DNA from: Phycisphaeraceae bacterium
GTDB lineage: Bacteria; Planctomycetota; Phycisphaerae; Phycisphaerales; UBA1924
Assembly: GCA_019636495.1 (NCBI GenBank)
Contig: JAHBXL010000011.1
Location: 62,001-126,000 of the forward strand
Reading direction: 5' to 3'
Length of the DNA stretch: 64,000 nucleotides
Part shown: one piece after another, positions 16,369 to 24,809 of the stretch
Layout: each line of letters begins with the position of its first letter
Position numbering within the stretch: position 1 is the stretch's first letter
Program-made: the position numbers and the translations under genes
The notes under the pieces: model-generated
Told to the model about the DNA's origin: nothing
What the model saw: only the letters and a program-made list of their open reading frames with translations
Database searches by the model: none

Positions 16369-17825
16369 GAATCCCTGCCCGACACCTCGGCCTCGTGTGC
16401 CCGATCGCGTTTCTGGCGCTCACGGGCTGCGTCAGCGTTTCCCCTGACAAGCGGTTCCCGGATGTCCAGAGCGACGTTCTGGCCAGAGCGAATGCCCGCG
16501 CCGAGTGGCGGCAAGGGGGACCCGAGGACCGCGCTGTGGACGACGCCATCGCGACACTTCTCGCGCGGCCGCTCTCGCCCGAAGATGCGGTGCAGATTGC
16601 GCTGTTCGGCAACAGCGGGTTGCAGGCGACGTTTGAAGACCTCGGGATCGCGCAGGCGGAGGTTGTGACGGCAGGGCAACTCCGTAACCCCGACATCGCA
16701 GGGTTCTTCCGGTTCCCGAGTTCGCCGCCCAGCGGCCTCAACTGGAACATCGGCGTGGATGTATGGCTGCTGGATGCGTTTCTCGTGCCCATCCGACAGA
16801 AGCTCGCGGACGCCTCCGAAGACCAGACACTGCGGCTGGTCACGCAGCAAGTGCTCCGGCTCGCCGCCGACACGCGAATCGCGTACTTCGCACTTCAAGC
16901 CGACACGGCAGCCGTCCAGGCCCGAGAGGAGCTCGCCGAGGTTGCTCGCTTGGCGCTCGACCTGTCCCGCACGCAGACCCAGGCCGGTAACGCCGACGAC
17001 CTGACACTTGCCTCGGAGCAGGCCGCGTTCCAGCAGGCGCAGCTTGCGCTGCTGCAGGCTCGATCAGCGCAGCGAGTCAGCCTCGAGCGGCTCCGAGGTG
17101 TCATGGGGCTCACCGAGCGACCCGTGTCATGGTCGCTGGCGGCCGAAGCGTCGCTTCCGACGACCGGAGAGCCCGACGAAGAGAGCCTCATCGCACTCGC
17201 GCTCGAATCGCGGCTCGACCTCAAGGTCGCAGCGACGGAGGTCCAAAGACAGGAGTACGCGCTCGAACTCACGAAGAAGTGGTGGCTCTCGACGGTGCAG
17301 GTCGGGGTCGAGACGGAGAAGGGCTCTGACGGGCAGTACGCCACCGGCCCGCACTTTTCCGCCGAGTTGCCCATCTTCAATCAGCGTCATGGCGAAATCG
17401 CTCGGCAAGAGGCCGTCATTCGTCAGGCCCGGCACCGAGAGGCATCGCTCCAAGGCCAGGCCCGCACGGACATCCGCTCCGCATTGAACCGGGTCGCCAC
17501 CGCACGTGAGATCGCGCACATGTACCGCGACGACATCCTGCCGCTCCGCCGGCGGGTTCTGGCCGCGACGCAAGACCGGTACAACTCGATGTTCGTCGGC
17601 GTGTTCGAGCTGCTGCGCGCACGATCCGAACTCACCGACGCGCAGACCGCGTTCGCACGCGCACTGCAGGAATACTGGACAGCTCGGGTTGATCTTGAGT
17701 TTGCCATCGGTACCCGGTTCCCCGATGTGCCGATCCCTGAATCGGCCCCCACCATACCCCAGGCCCCGCCGGCTCCTTCGCCCACCACCGCCCCCAGCCC
17801 TCACCAGCAGCACCAACCGAGGTGA
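16365..17825 (+). CDS. TolC-family outer-membrane efflux lipoprotein (second copy)
   Basis: Seen: 486 residues with a signal peptide and lipobox (LTGCVS), two OEP helical repeats rich in Ala/Arg/Glu, the LGIAQAEV region typical of CusC/TolC, and a Pro-rich C-terminal tail (about 460-486). It is clearly diverged from the first copy at 8533-9948. Known: such factors form trimeric outer-membrane channels for RND or other tripartite pumps. No second RND pump is present in the window, so this channel may serve the same CusBA pump or a pump elsewhere. The multicopper oxidase gene starts 6 bases downstream, using a GAGGTGA ribosome site that spans this gene's stop. Confidence 0.85.
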   Translation: MRIPARHLGLVCPIAFLALTGCVSVSPDKRFPDVQSDVLARANARAEWRQGGPEDRAVDDAIATLLARPLSPEDAVQIALFGNSGLQATFEDLGIAQAEVVTAGQLRNPDIAGFFRFPSSPPSGLNWNIGVDVWLLDAFLVPIRQKLADASEDQTLRLVTQQVLRLAADTRIAYFALQADTAAVQAREELAEVARLALDLSRTQTQAGNADDLTLASEQAAFQQAQLALLQARSAQRVSLERLRGVMGLTERPVSWSLAAEASLPTTGEPDEESLIALALESRLDLKVAATEVQRQEYALELTKKWWLSTVQVGVETEKGSDGQYATGPHFSAELPIFNQRHGEIARQEAVIRQARHREASLQGQARTDIRSALNRVATAREIAHMYRDDILPLRRRVLAATQDRYNSMFVGVFELLRARSELTDAQTAFARALQEYWTARVDLEFAIGTRFPDVPIPESAPTIPQAPPAPSPTTAPSPHQQHQPR

Positions 17826-17831
17826 CCCGCC

Positions 17832-19154
17832 ATGACCACGCACGATCAATCGCTCATCACCCGTCGCCAGGTTCTGGCGACCACCGCGGGCCTCGTGGCT
17901 GTGACGCCCTTCATGCGCGCCGCGGCGACCCAGCCCGAGCACCAGCAGCACAAGCCAGCCGCGCCTCCCAACCAGCCCCCGCCCGCGGCCCCACCCAAGG
18001 CCGGGCATGCGGGGCACGGCGGTACTGTGCCGCACGATTTGCCATATCGCCCGGTGTCCGCACCCGACACGCCCACGCTCCCCTTCGAGATGGACAACGG
18101 GGTCAAGGTGTTCCGCCTCACAGCGGAGCCCGTCGCCCGCGAGTTCGCGCCGGGGCTGGTGGTGAACACCTGGGGCTACAACGGCCAGTCACCCGGGCCG
18201 ATGATCGAAGCCGTCGAGGGAGACCGCATTCGCATCCTGGTGACGAACAACCTGCCGGTCCACACGACGGTGCACTGGCATGGCCTGCTCCTCCCCAACG
18301 GGATGGACGGCGTGGGCGGCTTGACCCAGAAGCACATCCGGCCCGGCCAGACGTTTAAGTACGAATGGACCATCCGTGGGCACGGGACATACATGTACCA
18401 CCCGCACTTCGATGAGATGTTCCAGATGGGTCTGGGCATGATGGGCCTGTTCGTGGTCCATCCCAAGGCACCCCGCGAGCCGGCGGTCGACCGGGACTAC
18501 GCGATCTTGCTCAACGAGTGGTCCGTCGCCCCCGGCGCGGCCACGCCCGACCCGACCGAGATGACCGCGTTCAACCTGTTCACGTTCAACGGCCGCGTCT
18601 TCCCCGGCACGGCACCGCTCCTGGCCCGCCTCGGCGAGCGGGTGCGCATTCGCATCGGCAACCTGAGCACGACCAACGCGCACCCCATCCACCTGCACGG
18701 GTACTCGTTCAAGGTCACCGGCACCGACGGCGGGCCGATCCCCGAGTCGGCGCAGTGGCCCGAAGTTACCGTAAACGTCCCCACCGGAGCGACGCGCGAC
18801 ATCGAGTTCATCGCCGACAACGAGGGCGACTGGGCCTTCCACTGCCACAAGGTCCACCACCTGATGAACGGCATGGGCCACAACCTGCCGATCGTGGTGG
18901 GCATGAGGCCCGACGAGGTCAACGCGAGACTGGCCAAGGTTCTTCCCGGCGCGATGCCCCTCTCGGTGGGCATGGGTCACATGATGGAGATGGGCCGTCC
19001 AAAGAACACGATCGGCAGCAGCACCGAGGGGCCGTTCGATGAGATCGACGCGGGCGGGATGTTCACCGTCCTGAAGGTCCGGAAGGACCTGGCCGTAGGG
19101 GCAGACCCAGGCTGGTACGAGCACCCAACGGGGACGCTCGCAGAGCCGGTGTAA
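17832..19154 (+). CDS. Tat-exported multicopper oxidase (copper-resistance type)
   Basis: Probable periplasmic oxidase that converts Cu(I) to the less toxic Cu(II) with O2. Seen: a twin-arginine signal (TRRQVL near residues 14-19) and a His/Pro/Gln-rich linker, then the four copper-ligand motifs: HWH (148-150), HPH (190-192), HPIHLH (284-289) and HCHKVHHLMNGM (337-348). The last supplies the trinuclear His and the type 1 Cys338, His343 and Met348. At 440 residues it is compact, close to two-to-three-cupredoxin oxidases. A Met/His-rich segment near 376-390 (MGHMMEMG) may bind copper. It sits just upstream of the CsoR operator and copper ATPase block, fitting copper detoxification. Substrate is inferred. 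Confidence 0.9.
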   Translation: MTTHDQSLITRRQVLATTAGLVAVTPFMRAAATQPEHQQHKPAAPPNQPPPAAPPKAGHAGHGGTVPHDLPYRPVSAPDTPTLPFEMDNGVKVFRLTAEPVAREFAPGLVVNTWGYNGQSPGPMIEAVEGDRIRILVTNNLPVHTTVHWHGLLLPNGMDGVGGLTQKHIRPGQTFKYEWTIRGHGTYMYHPHFDEMFQMGLGMMGLFVVHPKAPREPAVDRDYAILLNEWSVAPGAATPDPTEMTAFNLFTFNGRVFPGTAPLLARLGERVRIRIGNLSTTNAHPIHLHGYSFKVTGTDGGPIPESAQWPEVTVNVPTGATRDIEFIADNEGDWAFHCHKVHHLMNGMGHNLPIVVGMRPDEVNARLAKVLPGAMPLSVGMGHMMEMGRPKNTIGSSTEGPFDEIDAGGMFTVLKVRKDLAVGADPGWYEHPTGTLAEPV

Positions 19155-19188
19155 ACCCACGGTGAACCTGCTCGCACCCGCAAACTAC

Positions 19189-19205
19189 ATACTCCAGGGG
19201 AGTAT
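19189..19205. promoter_or_regulatory. CsoR-type operator, right copy
   Basis: Seen: ATACTCCAGGGGAGTAT is a palindrome with 7-bp perfect arms around AGG. It resembles the copy at 132-147. TATAGT at 19203-19208 overlaps its right edge and is a plausible -10. The chaperone start lies 23 bases downstream. Known: CsoR operators are GC-centred palindromes overlapping the promoter of copZA-type operons. Inferred: the CsoR encoded two genes downstream autoregulates from here. Confidence 0.7.
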
Positions 19206-19227
19206 AGTCCTTCCCAAGGAGTTCAGC

Positions 19228-19569
19228 ATGAATACGACGACTCAGGACGTTCGAACCACCACACTGTCCATCGACGGCATGACCTGTGGGCACTGCGTGC
19301 AGGCCGTGACCAAGGCCCTCTCGGTGGTGCCCGGGGTAAAGGTGAAGTCGGTGGCGGTGGGATCGGCCGTGATCGAAGGCGACGGATCAGCGACGGGCAG
19401 GTCCGTGGCCGCGCTCGACGAGGCCGGGTATCCCGCGAAGACCCTGGGCGACGCTGTGGCCTCATCGGCAACGAGGCCCGCGAAGTCTGGCGGGTGCTGC
19501 GGCGGCGCGAGGGGCGCGGCGGCTAGCAACGCGCCCGGCGCGAAGGCTTCCGGCGGCTGCTGCGGGTGA
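19228..19569 (+). CDS. CopZ-like HMA-domain copper chaperone with Cys-rich tail
   Basis: Seen: 113 residues with an HMA domain carrying GMTCGHC near residues 17-23 and the expected alpha-beta pattern to about residue 75. The tail has two Cys clusters (GGCCGG and GGCCG at the very end). A longer reading from 19162 crosses the operator, so the ATG at 19228 with AAGGA upstream is the better start. Known: CopZ-type chaperones bind Cu(I) through CxxC and deliver it to CopA or CsoR. Inferred: the C-terminal Cys clusters add buffering capacity; such a tail is not standard in CopZ. It is the first gene of the chaperone-csoR-copA unit. Confidence 0.8.
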   Translation: MNTTTQDVRTTTLSIDGMTCGHCVQAVTKALSVVPGVKVKSVAVGSAVIEGDGSATGRSVAALDEAGYPAKTLGDAVASSATRPAKSGGCCGGARGAAASNAPGAKASGGCCG

Positions 19570-19605
19570 GTCGAATCGCGAGCGATCGGCAAAGGAGCGA
19601 AGACG

Positions 19606-20025
19606 ATGGCCAAGAGCAAAGCAAACACAAACGGCACCGGGCGTGCGGCACGCTCGGCGATGAACGGCGCGGCGTGCGGGTGCAATCCGGGCGCGGGTGC
19701 GCTGGTCGGTCAGACCCGCGATGGGGTTGGTCGCGGGGCGCACGCGGTCGGCGTGGATGCGGCCATCAAGGCAGCAAACCTGAAGCACCTGCGGCGGATC
19801 GAGGGCCAGGTGCGAGGCATCGCGGCGATGGTCGAGGAGGACCGCTATTGCGCCGACATCATCCAGCAGGCCGCGGCGGTGCAGGAGTCGCTGCGCTCGG
19901 TCGCCAAGAACCTGCTGCGCAACCACCTCACGCACTGCGCCGCGGCCGCGATGAGCGAGGACGGGGCCAAGCGTGAGGACATGATCGAGGAACTGCTGGA
20001 ACTGGTCGGCAAGGTGGCGCGGTAG
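19606..20025 (+). CDS. csoR: CsoR/RcnR-family metal-sensing repressor
   Basis: Four-helix repressor that releases DNA when it binds Cu(I). Seen: the core KHLRRIEGQVRGI motif begins near residue 63, with the copper ligands Cys82, His107 and Cys111 in the CsoR C...HxxxC arrangement (NHLTHC). This C-H-C set favours copper over the nickel/cobalt sensors of the RcnR branch. The N-terminus (about 1-55) is an extension rich in Ala/Gly/Asn with a CGC motif, absent from most CsoR proteins, which are about 85-100 residues. Two matching palindromes (132-147 and 19189-19205) are the likely targets. It lies between the copper chaperone and copper ATPase genes. Confidence 0.88.
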   Translation: MAKSKANTNGTGRAARSAMNGAACGCNPGAGALVGQTRDGVGRGAHAVGVDAAIKAANLKHLRRIEGQVRGIAAMVEEDRYCADIIQQAAAVQESLRSVAKNLLRNHLTHCAAAAMSEDGAKREDMIEELLELVGKVAR

Positions 20026-20048
20026 CCCGATGCGAATGCGAGGTACAC

Positions 20049-20237
20049 ATGAGTTGCAACTGTGGATGCCATAACGACAAGGCGCCGGCGACGGGTTGGC
20101 GGAAGTTTGTGCCCTTGATCGTCGGCGCTGTGGTGGTCGTGGCGATCATTGCCGCGGCGGTGCTCAAGAACGAGAGCCCGGAGAAGTCGGTGTCGAACTC
20201 GCCGACGGAGCGGACGACGTCGTCTGCCAAGCCCTGA
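20049..20237 (+). CDS. Small single-TM protein with N-terminal Cys motif
   Basis: Seen: 62 residues, an N-terminus with MSCNCGCH (three Cys and a His in eight residues), then one hydrophobic helix at about 22-40, and a Ser/Thr/Lys-rich C-terminus. The Cys motif lies on the side before the TM helix, so it probably faces the cytoplasm if N-in. It falls between csoR and copA on the same strand, with short gaps. I do not recognise a family. Inferred: a membrane-associated copper-binding adaptor that could pass Cu(I) to the ATPase; this is speculation from the Cys motif and position. Confidence 0.6.
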   Translation: MSCNCGCHNDKAPATGWRKFVPLIVGAVVVVAIIAAAVLKNESPEKSVSNSPTERTTSSAKP

Positions 20238-20264
20238 GACTGGCACGGAATGCGAAGGACGACG

Positions 20265-22727
20265 ATGACGAACGCCCACGAACACCAGCACGGCGGCGAA
20301 GCAGCACCGACGGATACGACGGCTACGAAGCCCATCGAGCGGGCCGACCTGCCGATCGAGGGGATGACCTGCGCTTCGTGCGCGAATCGTATCGAGAAGC
20401 GACTGACCAAGCAGCCGGGCGTTGCGTCGGCGAGCGTGAACTTCGCCACCAAGGTGGCGACGGTGAAGTACGACCCGGCGGCAACCGGGCCGGAGACTCT
20501 CGCCAAGGCGGTGGAGGATATCGGGTACAAGGCGATCGTGCCCCCGGTGAGACTCAGTGCGGTCAATCCTCCGCACGGGCACGCGGGCCACGACCACGCG
20601 GCGATGCTGGCGGCGCAGGGAGCCGAAGCGCACGCCGGCCACGCGATGATCGGCGGCGCTGGGGGCGAGGACCACTCGGCCCACATGAACGTGGGAGAGG
20701 CCGAGACGCGGCGTCTGCTCACCAAGACGGTCGTGGGCGCGGTGCTGTCGCTGCCCGTGCTGGTCATTACGATGTCGCACGGGAAGATCGAGGCGTTCAA
20801 CGTCTCGTGGATCAACTGGCTCCAGCTCGCGCTCACGACGCCGGTCATGTTCTGGTGCGGATGGCAGTTCTTTCGCTCGGCTTGGAAGGGGCTCCGGCAC
20901 TTCAGCGCGAACATGGACACGCTCGTGGCGATGGGCACCGGCGCCGCGTACCTCTACTCGCTCGCGGCGACGACCTGGCCGGGGTTCTTCGCGGGCGTCG
21001 GTGGGGCAGCGGCGAACGTGCCGCACACCGAGGGCGCGATGGGCGGCATGACGATGGTGCCGGTCTACTACGAAGCCGCCGCGGTCATCATCGTCCTAAT
21101 CCTGCTGGGCAAGTACTTCGAAGCCCGGGCCACGGGCCGAACCAGCGTCGCCATCAAGCGACTCATCGGGATGCAGGCCAGGACCGCGCGCGTCATGCGG
21201 AATGGCTCCGAGCAGGATGTGCCGATCGAATCCGTGGTCGTGGGTGACCGCGTGCTGGTGCGTCCCGGCGAGAAAATCCCCGTGGACGGGAACGTTGAGA
21301 GCGGCCAGTCCGCCGTGGACGAGTCCATGCTCACCGGCGAGAGTGTGCCGGTCGAGAAGGCGGCCGGCGACAGCGTCTTTGGCGCGACAATGAACACCAC
21401 CGGCGCGCTGCGACTGGTTGCTACCAAGGTTGGGGCCAACTCGGCCCTCCAGCAGATCGTGCGGCTTGTGCAGGAGGCGCAGGGCAGCAAGGCCCCGATC
21501 GCCCGCCTGGCCGACAAGATCAGCGGCGTGTTTGTTCCCATCGTGATCGCAATCGCCCTCGTGACGTTCGTGGTCTGGTGGTTTGCATCGCCGGCGGAGT
21601 CGCGCCTCAGCATGGCGCTGATCACGGCCGTCTCCGTGCTCATCATCGCTTGCCCGTGTGCCTTGGGGCTGGCAACGCCGACGGCGATCATGGTGGGCAC
21701 GGGGCGTGGCGCGGAGAAGGGCATCCTCATCAAGGGCGGCGAGGCGCTAGAGACCGCCCACAAGCTCACCGCCATCGTGCTCGACAAGACGGGCACCATC
21801 ACGCACGGCAAGCCCGCCGTTACCGACATTATCCCGGCACCCGGGGGGACGCTCGATGAACGCGAGTTGCTGCGGTTGGCCGCATCAGCGGAGCAGCACA
21901 GCGAGCACCCGCTCGCGGCGGCGATCGTGCGTGAGGCCACGGCACGCGGGCTGTCGCTCGCCGAGCCAATCGGCTTCCAGGCCGTGGTCGGGCACGGCGT
22001 CGAAGCCACGGTGGACGGCCGCGCCGTGCTGGTCGGCAAGGCTGCGTTGCTGGCTCAGGGCGGTATCCGGTCAACGCTGGCCGAGAAGGCCGCAGGTTTG
22101 GCGGCGATGGGACGCACGCCCATGTTCGTCGCCGTAGACGGCCGCGAAGCGGGGGTCATTGCGGTCGCGGACACGGTGCGGCCCGAATCGAAGGATGCCA
22201 TCGCCACGATGCACGCTCTCGGGCTGCGCGTGGTCATGATGACCGGCGACAACCAACGAACGGCCGAGGCGGTCGCCTCGCAGGTCGGTGTCGATGTGGT
22301 CTTCGCCGACGTCCTGCCCAAGGACAAGGCGGACAAGGTCAAGGCTCTTCAAGCCGAGGGTCACGTCGTGGGGATGGTCGGCGACGGCATCAACGACGCC
22401 CCGGCGCTCGCGCAGGCCGATGTGGGTCTCGCGGTCGGAACAGGCACGGATGTGGCGATGGAGTCCGCCGACATCACGCTTATGCGGGGCGACCTGCGGG
22501 CCGTGCCCCAGGCCATTGCCCTCTCGCACGCCACGATGCGGACGATCAAGCAGAACCTCTTCTGGGCGTTCATCTACAACGTGGTCGGTATCCCGATCGC
22601 AACCGGCGCGCTGTTCCCGTTCACCGGGTGGCTGCTCGCGCCAATCATCGCGAGCGCGGCGATGGCGTTCAGCAGTGTCTCGGTGGTGCTCAACAGCTTG
22701 CGGCTCGCTCGCTCACGCCCCACTTGA
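20265..22727 (+). CDS. copA: Cu(I)-exporting P1B-type ATPase
   Basis: ATP-driven copper export across the inner membrane. Seen: a His-rich N-terminus, one HMA domain with GMTCASC (33-39), a second His-rich insert (about 104-140), eight TM helices, the TM metal motif CPC (463-465), the phosphorylated Asp in DKTGT (D507), and the hinge GDGIND (706-711). The last helices carry YN and MAFSS, the residues that mark the Cu(I) P1B-1 subgroup. The start at 20265 has AAGG about 6 bases upstream; an in-frame ATG at 20250 lacks one. The predicted MerR promoter's -35 overlaps this gene's stop codon. The mid-protein His-rich insert is longer than in typical CopA and may sense or buffer metal. Confidence 0.93.
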   Translation: MTNAHEHQHGGEAAPTDTTATKPIERADLPIEGMTCASCANRIEKRLTKQPGVASASVNFATKVATVKYDPAATGPETLAKAVEDIGYKAIVPPVRLSAVNPPHGHAGHDHAAMLAAQGAEAHAGHAMIGGAGGEDHSAHMNVGEAETRRLLTKTVVGAVLSLPVLVITMSHGKIEAFNVSWINWLQLALTTPVMFWCGWQFFRSAWKGLRHFSANMDTLVAMGTGAAYLYSLAATTWPGFFAGVGGAAANVPHTEGAMGGMTMVPVYYEAAAVIIVLILLGKYFEARATGRTSVAIKRLIGMQARTARVMRNGSEQDVPIESVVVGDRVLVRPGEKIPVDGNVESGQSAVDESMLTGESVPVEKAAGDSVFGATMNTTGALRLVATKVGANSALQQIVRLVQEAQGSKAPIARLADKISGVFVPIVIAIALVTFVVWWFASPAESRLSMALITAVSVLIIACPCALGLATPTAIMVGTGRGAEKGILIKGGEALETAHKLTAIVLDKTGTITHGKPAVTDIIPAPGGTLDERELLRLAASAEQHSEHPLAAAIVREATARGLSLAEPIGFQAVVGHGVEATVDGRAVLVGKAALLAQGGIRSTLAEKAAGLAAMGRTPMFVAVDGREAGVIAVADTVRPESKDAIATMHALGLRVVMMTGDNQRTAEAVASQVGVDVVFADVLPKDKADKVKALQAEGHVVGMVGDGINDAPALAQADVGLAVGTGTDVAMESADITLMRGDLRAVPQAIALSHATMRTIKQNLFWAFIYNVVGIPIATGALFPFTGWLLAPIIASAAMAFSSVSVVLNSLRLARSRPT

Positions 22728-22755
22728 CTTTGCAGGTAGGTGCAAGGTCTATGGT
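22724..22755 (+). promoter_or_regulatory. MerR-type promoter with 20-bp spacer and inverted repeat
   Basis: Seen: TTGACT at 22724-22729 and TATGGT at 22750-22755 are separated by 20 bp, and a 9-bp inverted repeat (GACTTTGCA/TGCAAGGTC, one mismatch) fills the spacer. The -35 overlaps the copA stop codon. Known: MerR-family activators use promoters with 19-20 bp spacers and a centred palindrome. Inferred: the MerR gene just downstream regulates itself, and possibly the lipoprotein after it, from this site. A start near 22762 would make the first ATG (22764) almost leaderless. Confidence 0.75.
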
Positions 22756-22802
22756 GTTCCACGATGGCCTCTGCTCGCACACTTCCCGACGCCTCCAAGC
22801 CC

Positions 22803-23324
22803 ATGACGATCGCACGGGCGGCGAAGACCGTCGGCTTGTCCGCCTCGGCGTTGCGGTACTACGAACGCGAGGGCTTCCTTTTCCCGTCGGGCCGTACGCG
22901 GTCGGGATACAGGCTCTACGACCACGCCTCCCTTGAACGCCTGCGGTTTCTCCGGGCGGCCCAATCGATCGGATTACCGCTCAAGGACATCCGTGCGGTC
23001 CTCGACATGGACGCCCGCACCAACCGACCGCAAATGCGCGAGTTACTGGAAACCAGGCTGGCAGAAGTAGAAGCCAAGCTCAAGGAACTGAACACCGTTC
23101 GTGATGCTCTCAGCCGAGCGCTGGCGCGTTGCCGGCGCTCGGGCGAATGCTGCAACGTGCTCGTTTCCCTCAGCGTCGGAGAGACGGGCCGAACCGGAGT
23201 CAAACATGAACAAGTGCATGTGCAAGACAGTGGCCGCGACGGCGATCGGGGCGGCGGGGCTGATGACCGGGTGCGCCTCAACGGCCGGACCCGGCGGCGC
23301 TTCGATGGCGGTCGCCAGCGCTGA
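22803..23324 (+). CDS. MerR-family metal-responsive regulator
   Basis: Seen: a winged-helix domain at residues 1-70 (GLSASALRYYEREG), a dimerisation helix at about 75-115, and a Cys motif CRRSGECC at about 116-123, the expected metal-binding position. The Cys near residue 79 that typifies ZntR/PbrR/CadR-type divalent sensors is absent, which leans toward a CueR-like monovalent sensor. The last 40 or so residues, rich in Arg/Asp/Gly, overlap the lipoprotein gene in another frame and extend beyond the usual length of about 135, so they are probably poorly conserved. Starts at 22764 and 22740 are also possible; 22803 gives the normal MerR N-terminus. No divergent efflux gene is present, so it may act mainly on its own promoter. 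Confidence 0.75.
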   Translation: MTIARAAKTVGLSASALRYYEREGFLFPSGRTRSGYRLYDHASLERLRFLRAAQSIGLPLKDIRAVLDMDARTNRPQMRELLETRLAEVEAKLKELNTVRDALSRALARCRRSGECCNVLVSLSVGETGRTGVKHEQVHVQDSGRDGDRGGGADDRVRLNGRTRRRFDGGRQR

Positions 23325-23454
23325 GCGTGCCGACTGCCCTGGCAAGATCGTCTGTCCGATCACCGGCGAGCTGATCTGCGCGGACGAGTGCCCCGCAGGG
23401 GCGGGGGACAAGTTGGCGAAGGGCACGGCTTCCTGCTGCGCAGCAAAGCAATGA
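23206..23454 (+). CDS. Small Cys-rich lipoprotein
   Basis: Seen: 82 residues with a hydrophobic leader and lipobox LMTGCAST, so it is likely lipid-anchored. The mature part has the YHS/HMBD-like stretch CPGKIVCPITGELICADEC and ends in CC. A GGAG ribosome site precedes the ATG. The first 40 codons' worth of DNA is also read as the C-terminus of the MerR gene in another frame. Inferred: a small envelope metal-binding protein co-expressed with the MerR regulator. No enzyme motif is visible. Confidence 0.65.
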   Translation: MNKCMCKTVAATAIGAAGLMTGCASTAGPGGASMAVASAERADCPGKIVCPITGELICADECPAGAGDKLAKGTASCCAAKQ

Positions 23455-23513
23455 TCGGTGCCGCGAGTGCCGGCGAGTGTCGGCGGGGACGCGACGGCGG
23501 GCGCCTTCGGTTG

Positions 23514-24809
23514 CTAGATCGAGAACGTCCCCGTCCCACCGCCGCTGGAACTCGACCCACTCCCGCTGCCCGACCCGCTGCCGGAGGACGACGACATCGA
23601 TGACCCGCTGGACTTGCCCGAGCCGGACGACGAGCCGCTGCTGCTGGACGACCCGCTTCCTGAGCCTGATCCCGAACCGCTGGAACTCGATCCGGACCCG
23701 GACGACTGTGCCGTCGCGGGCATGTCGTTGTGGACCCAGACGCCTTCGGCCGAGAAGGTGTTCGTGCCCGGGATGTGGATGGCCACGGTGCGGGTGGGAG
23801 CGTCGATGCGGTCCACCTTCTCCACGAGTTCCTCGGCCAGCCGCTCGCCGATGAGGTAGTCGCCCGGCTTGAGGAACTCCGCCGACGAGAAGCCCCACTC
23901 GTCGCCACGGCGCATGAGGAACGGGTGCTCGGGCGTCGCCTTGATCCGGCGGTTGATCACCACGAACCCGGTGTGCTCGCCGAGTTTCACGCTGGCGACG
24001 CGGCCGACGGTCGGGATAGTGCCGCGCATGCCCCGGTGCGAGAGCCACTGATATTGGGCGCGGTAGGGCACATCGACCTCGAGGCCGGGCACCTTGATCG
24101 TGGCGACGCTGTCGCCGGGCTTGAGATTCTCGATTGGCGTGACGCGGCCGTCGGCCAGTCGAACCAGCGTGCCGAAGAGAAGGCAGTTGGAACCTCCGCC
24201 GCCGGACCCGCCACCACCCGACCCTCCGCCTCCGGACCCGCCGCCCCCTGAGCCACCGCCGCCCGAGCCGCCACCGCCGGAACCGCCACCGCCGGAACCG
24301 CCACCGCCAGATCCACCACCACCAGACCCGCCCCCGCCTGAACCGCCGCCACCTGAGCCGCCCGACCCACCGCCTCCTGAGGACCCTCCGCCCCCGGACG
24401 AACCGCCACCGCCTGACGAGCCTCCGCCTGAGGACCCGCCGCTGCTCGCGCCCGACGACGCGCCCGATGATGCCCCGCTGCTCATGCCGCTGGAGCCACC
24501 GCCGCCAGAGGAACTCGCGCCGCTGCTCCCCGAGCCCGAAGATGAGCCCGAACCGCTGGACGAACCCGAACCGCTCGATGATCCAGAGCCGCTGCTCGAC
24601 GATCCACTGGAGGATGAGCCACTCGATGACGATCCCGACGAGGATGATGAGCCGCTGGAACTCGACGACGAGGACGAACTGCTGCTGGACGACGAGGAAC
24701 TGCTCTCGCTCGACTCAGAGGACGAGCCGCCGGAGCTGCCGCCACCGCCGCCGGTGGTCGAGGCCCAGACAGGGATGTAGAGGAAGTACCGGCGTGGTTC
24801 GTCGCTCAC
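23514..24809 (-). CDS. Ser/Gly-repeat protein with Hint (intein-like) domain
   Basis: Seen: 431 residues. Residues 1-16 are ordinary sequence, 17-208 are almost pure Ser/Gly, first poly-Ser runs then repeated GGGGS. A Hint domain follows from Cys209 (CLLFGTLVRL; IENLKPGD; TPEHPFL) to His360-Asn361, then Asp362 and a second Ser/Gly region of about 70 residues. Known: Hint modules of the bacterial-intein-like (BIL) type self-cleave or splice using the first Cys and the terminal HN. The residue after HN is Asp, not Cys/Ser/Thr, so cleavage is more likely than splicing. The GTG start overlaps the preceding gene's TGA. Inferred: a processed secreted or virion-surface protein; its function is unknown. 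Confidence 0.75.
   Translation of the reverse strand: MSDEPRRYFLYIPVWASTTGGGGGSSGGSSSESSESSSSSSSSSSSSSSSSSGSSSSSGSSSSGSSSSGSSSSGSGSSSGSGSSSGSGSSSGSGSSGASSSGGGGSSGMSSGASSGASSGASSGGSSGGGSSGGGGSSGGGGSSGGGGSGGSGGGGSGGGGSGGGGSGGGGSGGGGSGGGGSGGGGSGGGGSGGGGSGGGGSGGGGSNCLLFGTLVRLADGRVTPIENLKPGDSVATIKVPGLEVDVPYRAQYQWLSHRGMRGTIPTVGRVASVKLGEHTGFVVINRRIKATPEHPFLMRRGDEWGFSSAEFLKPGDYLIGERLAEELVEKVDRIDAPTRTVAIHIPGTNTFSAEGVWVHNDMPATAQSSGSGSSSSGSGSGSGSGSSSSSGSSSGSGKSSGSSMSSSSGSGSGSGSGSSSSGGGTGTFSI

Noticed and set aside
23207..23324. Reading the MerR C-terminal extension as a fusion domain
   Set aside because: The extra residues come from DNA that encodes the lipoprotein in another frame and are Arg/Asp-rich; more likely read-through composition than a domain.
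24094..24780. Long Pro-rich open frame on the plus strand (repeated PPPPEP-type sequence)
   Set aside because: It is the antisense reading of the Ser/Gly repeats of the Hint protein gene; repeats open all frames, and no ribosome site or known domain supports it.
24180..24780. Short tandem DNA repeats resembling a CRISPR or VNTR array
   Set aside because: The units are codon-level Gly/Ser repeats in a coding frame with no spacers of even length, so this is protein low complexity and not a CRISPR array.
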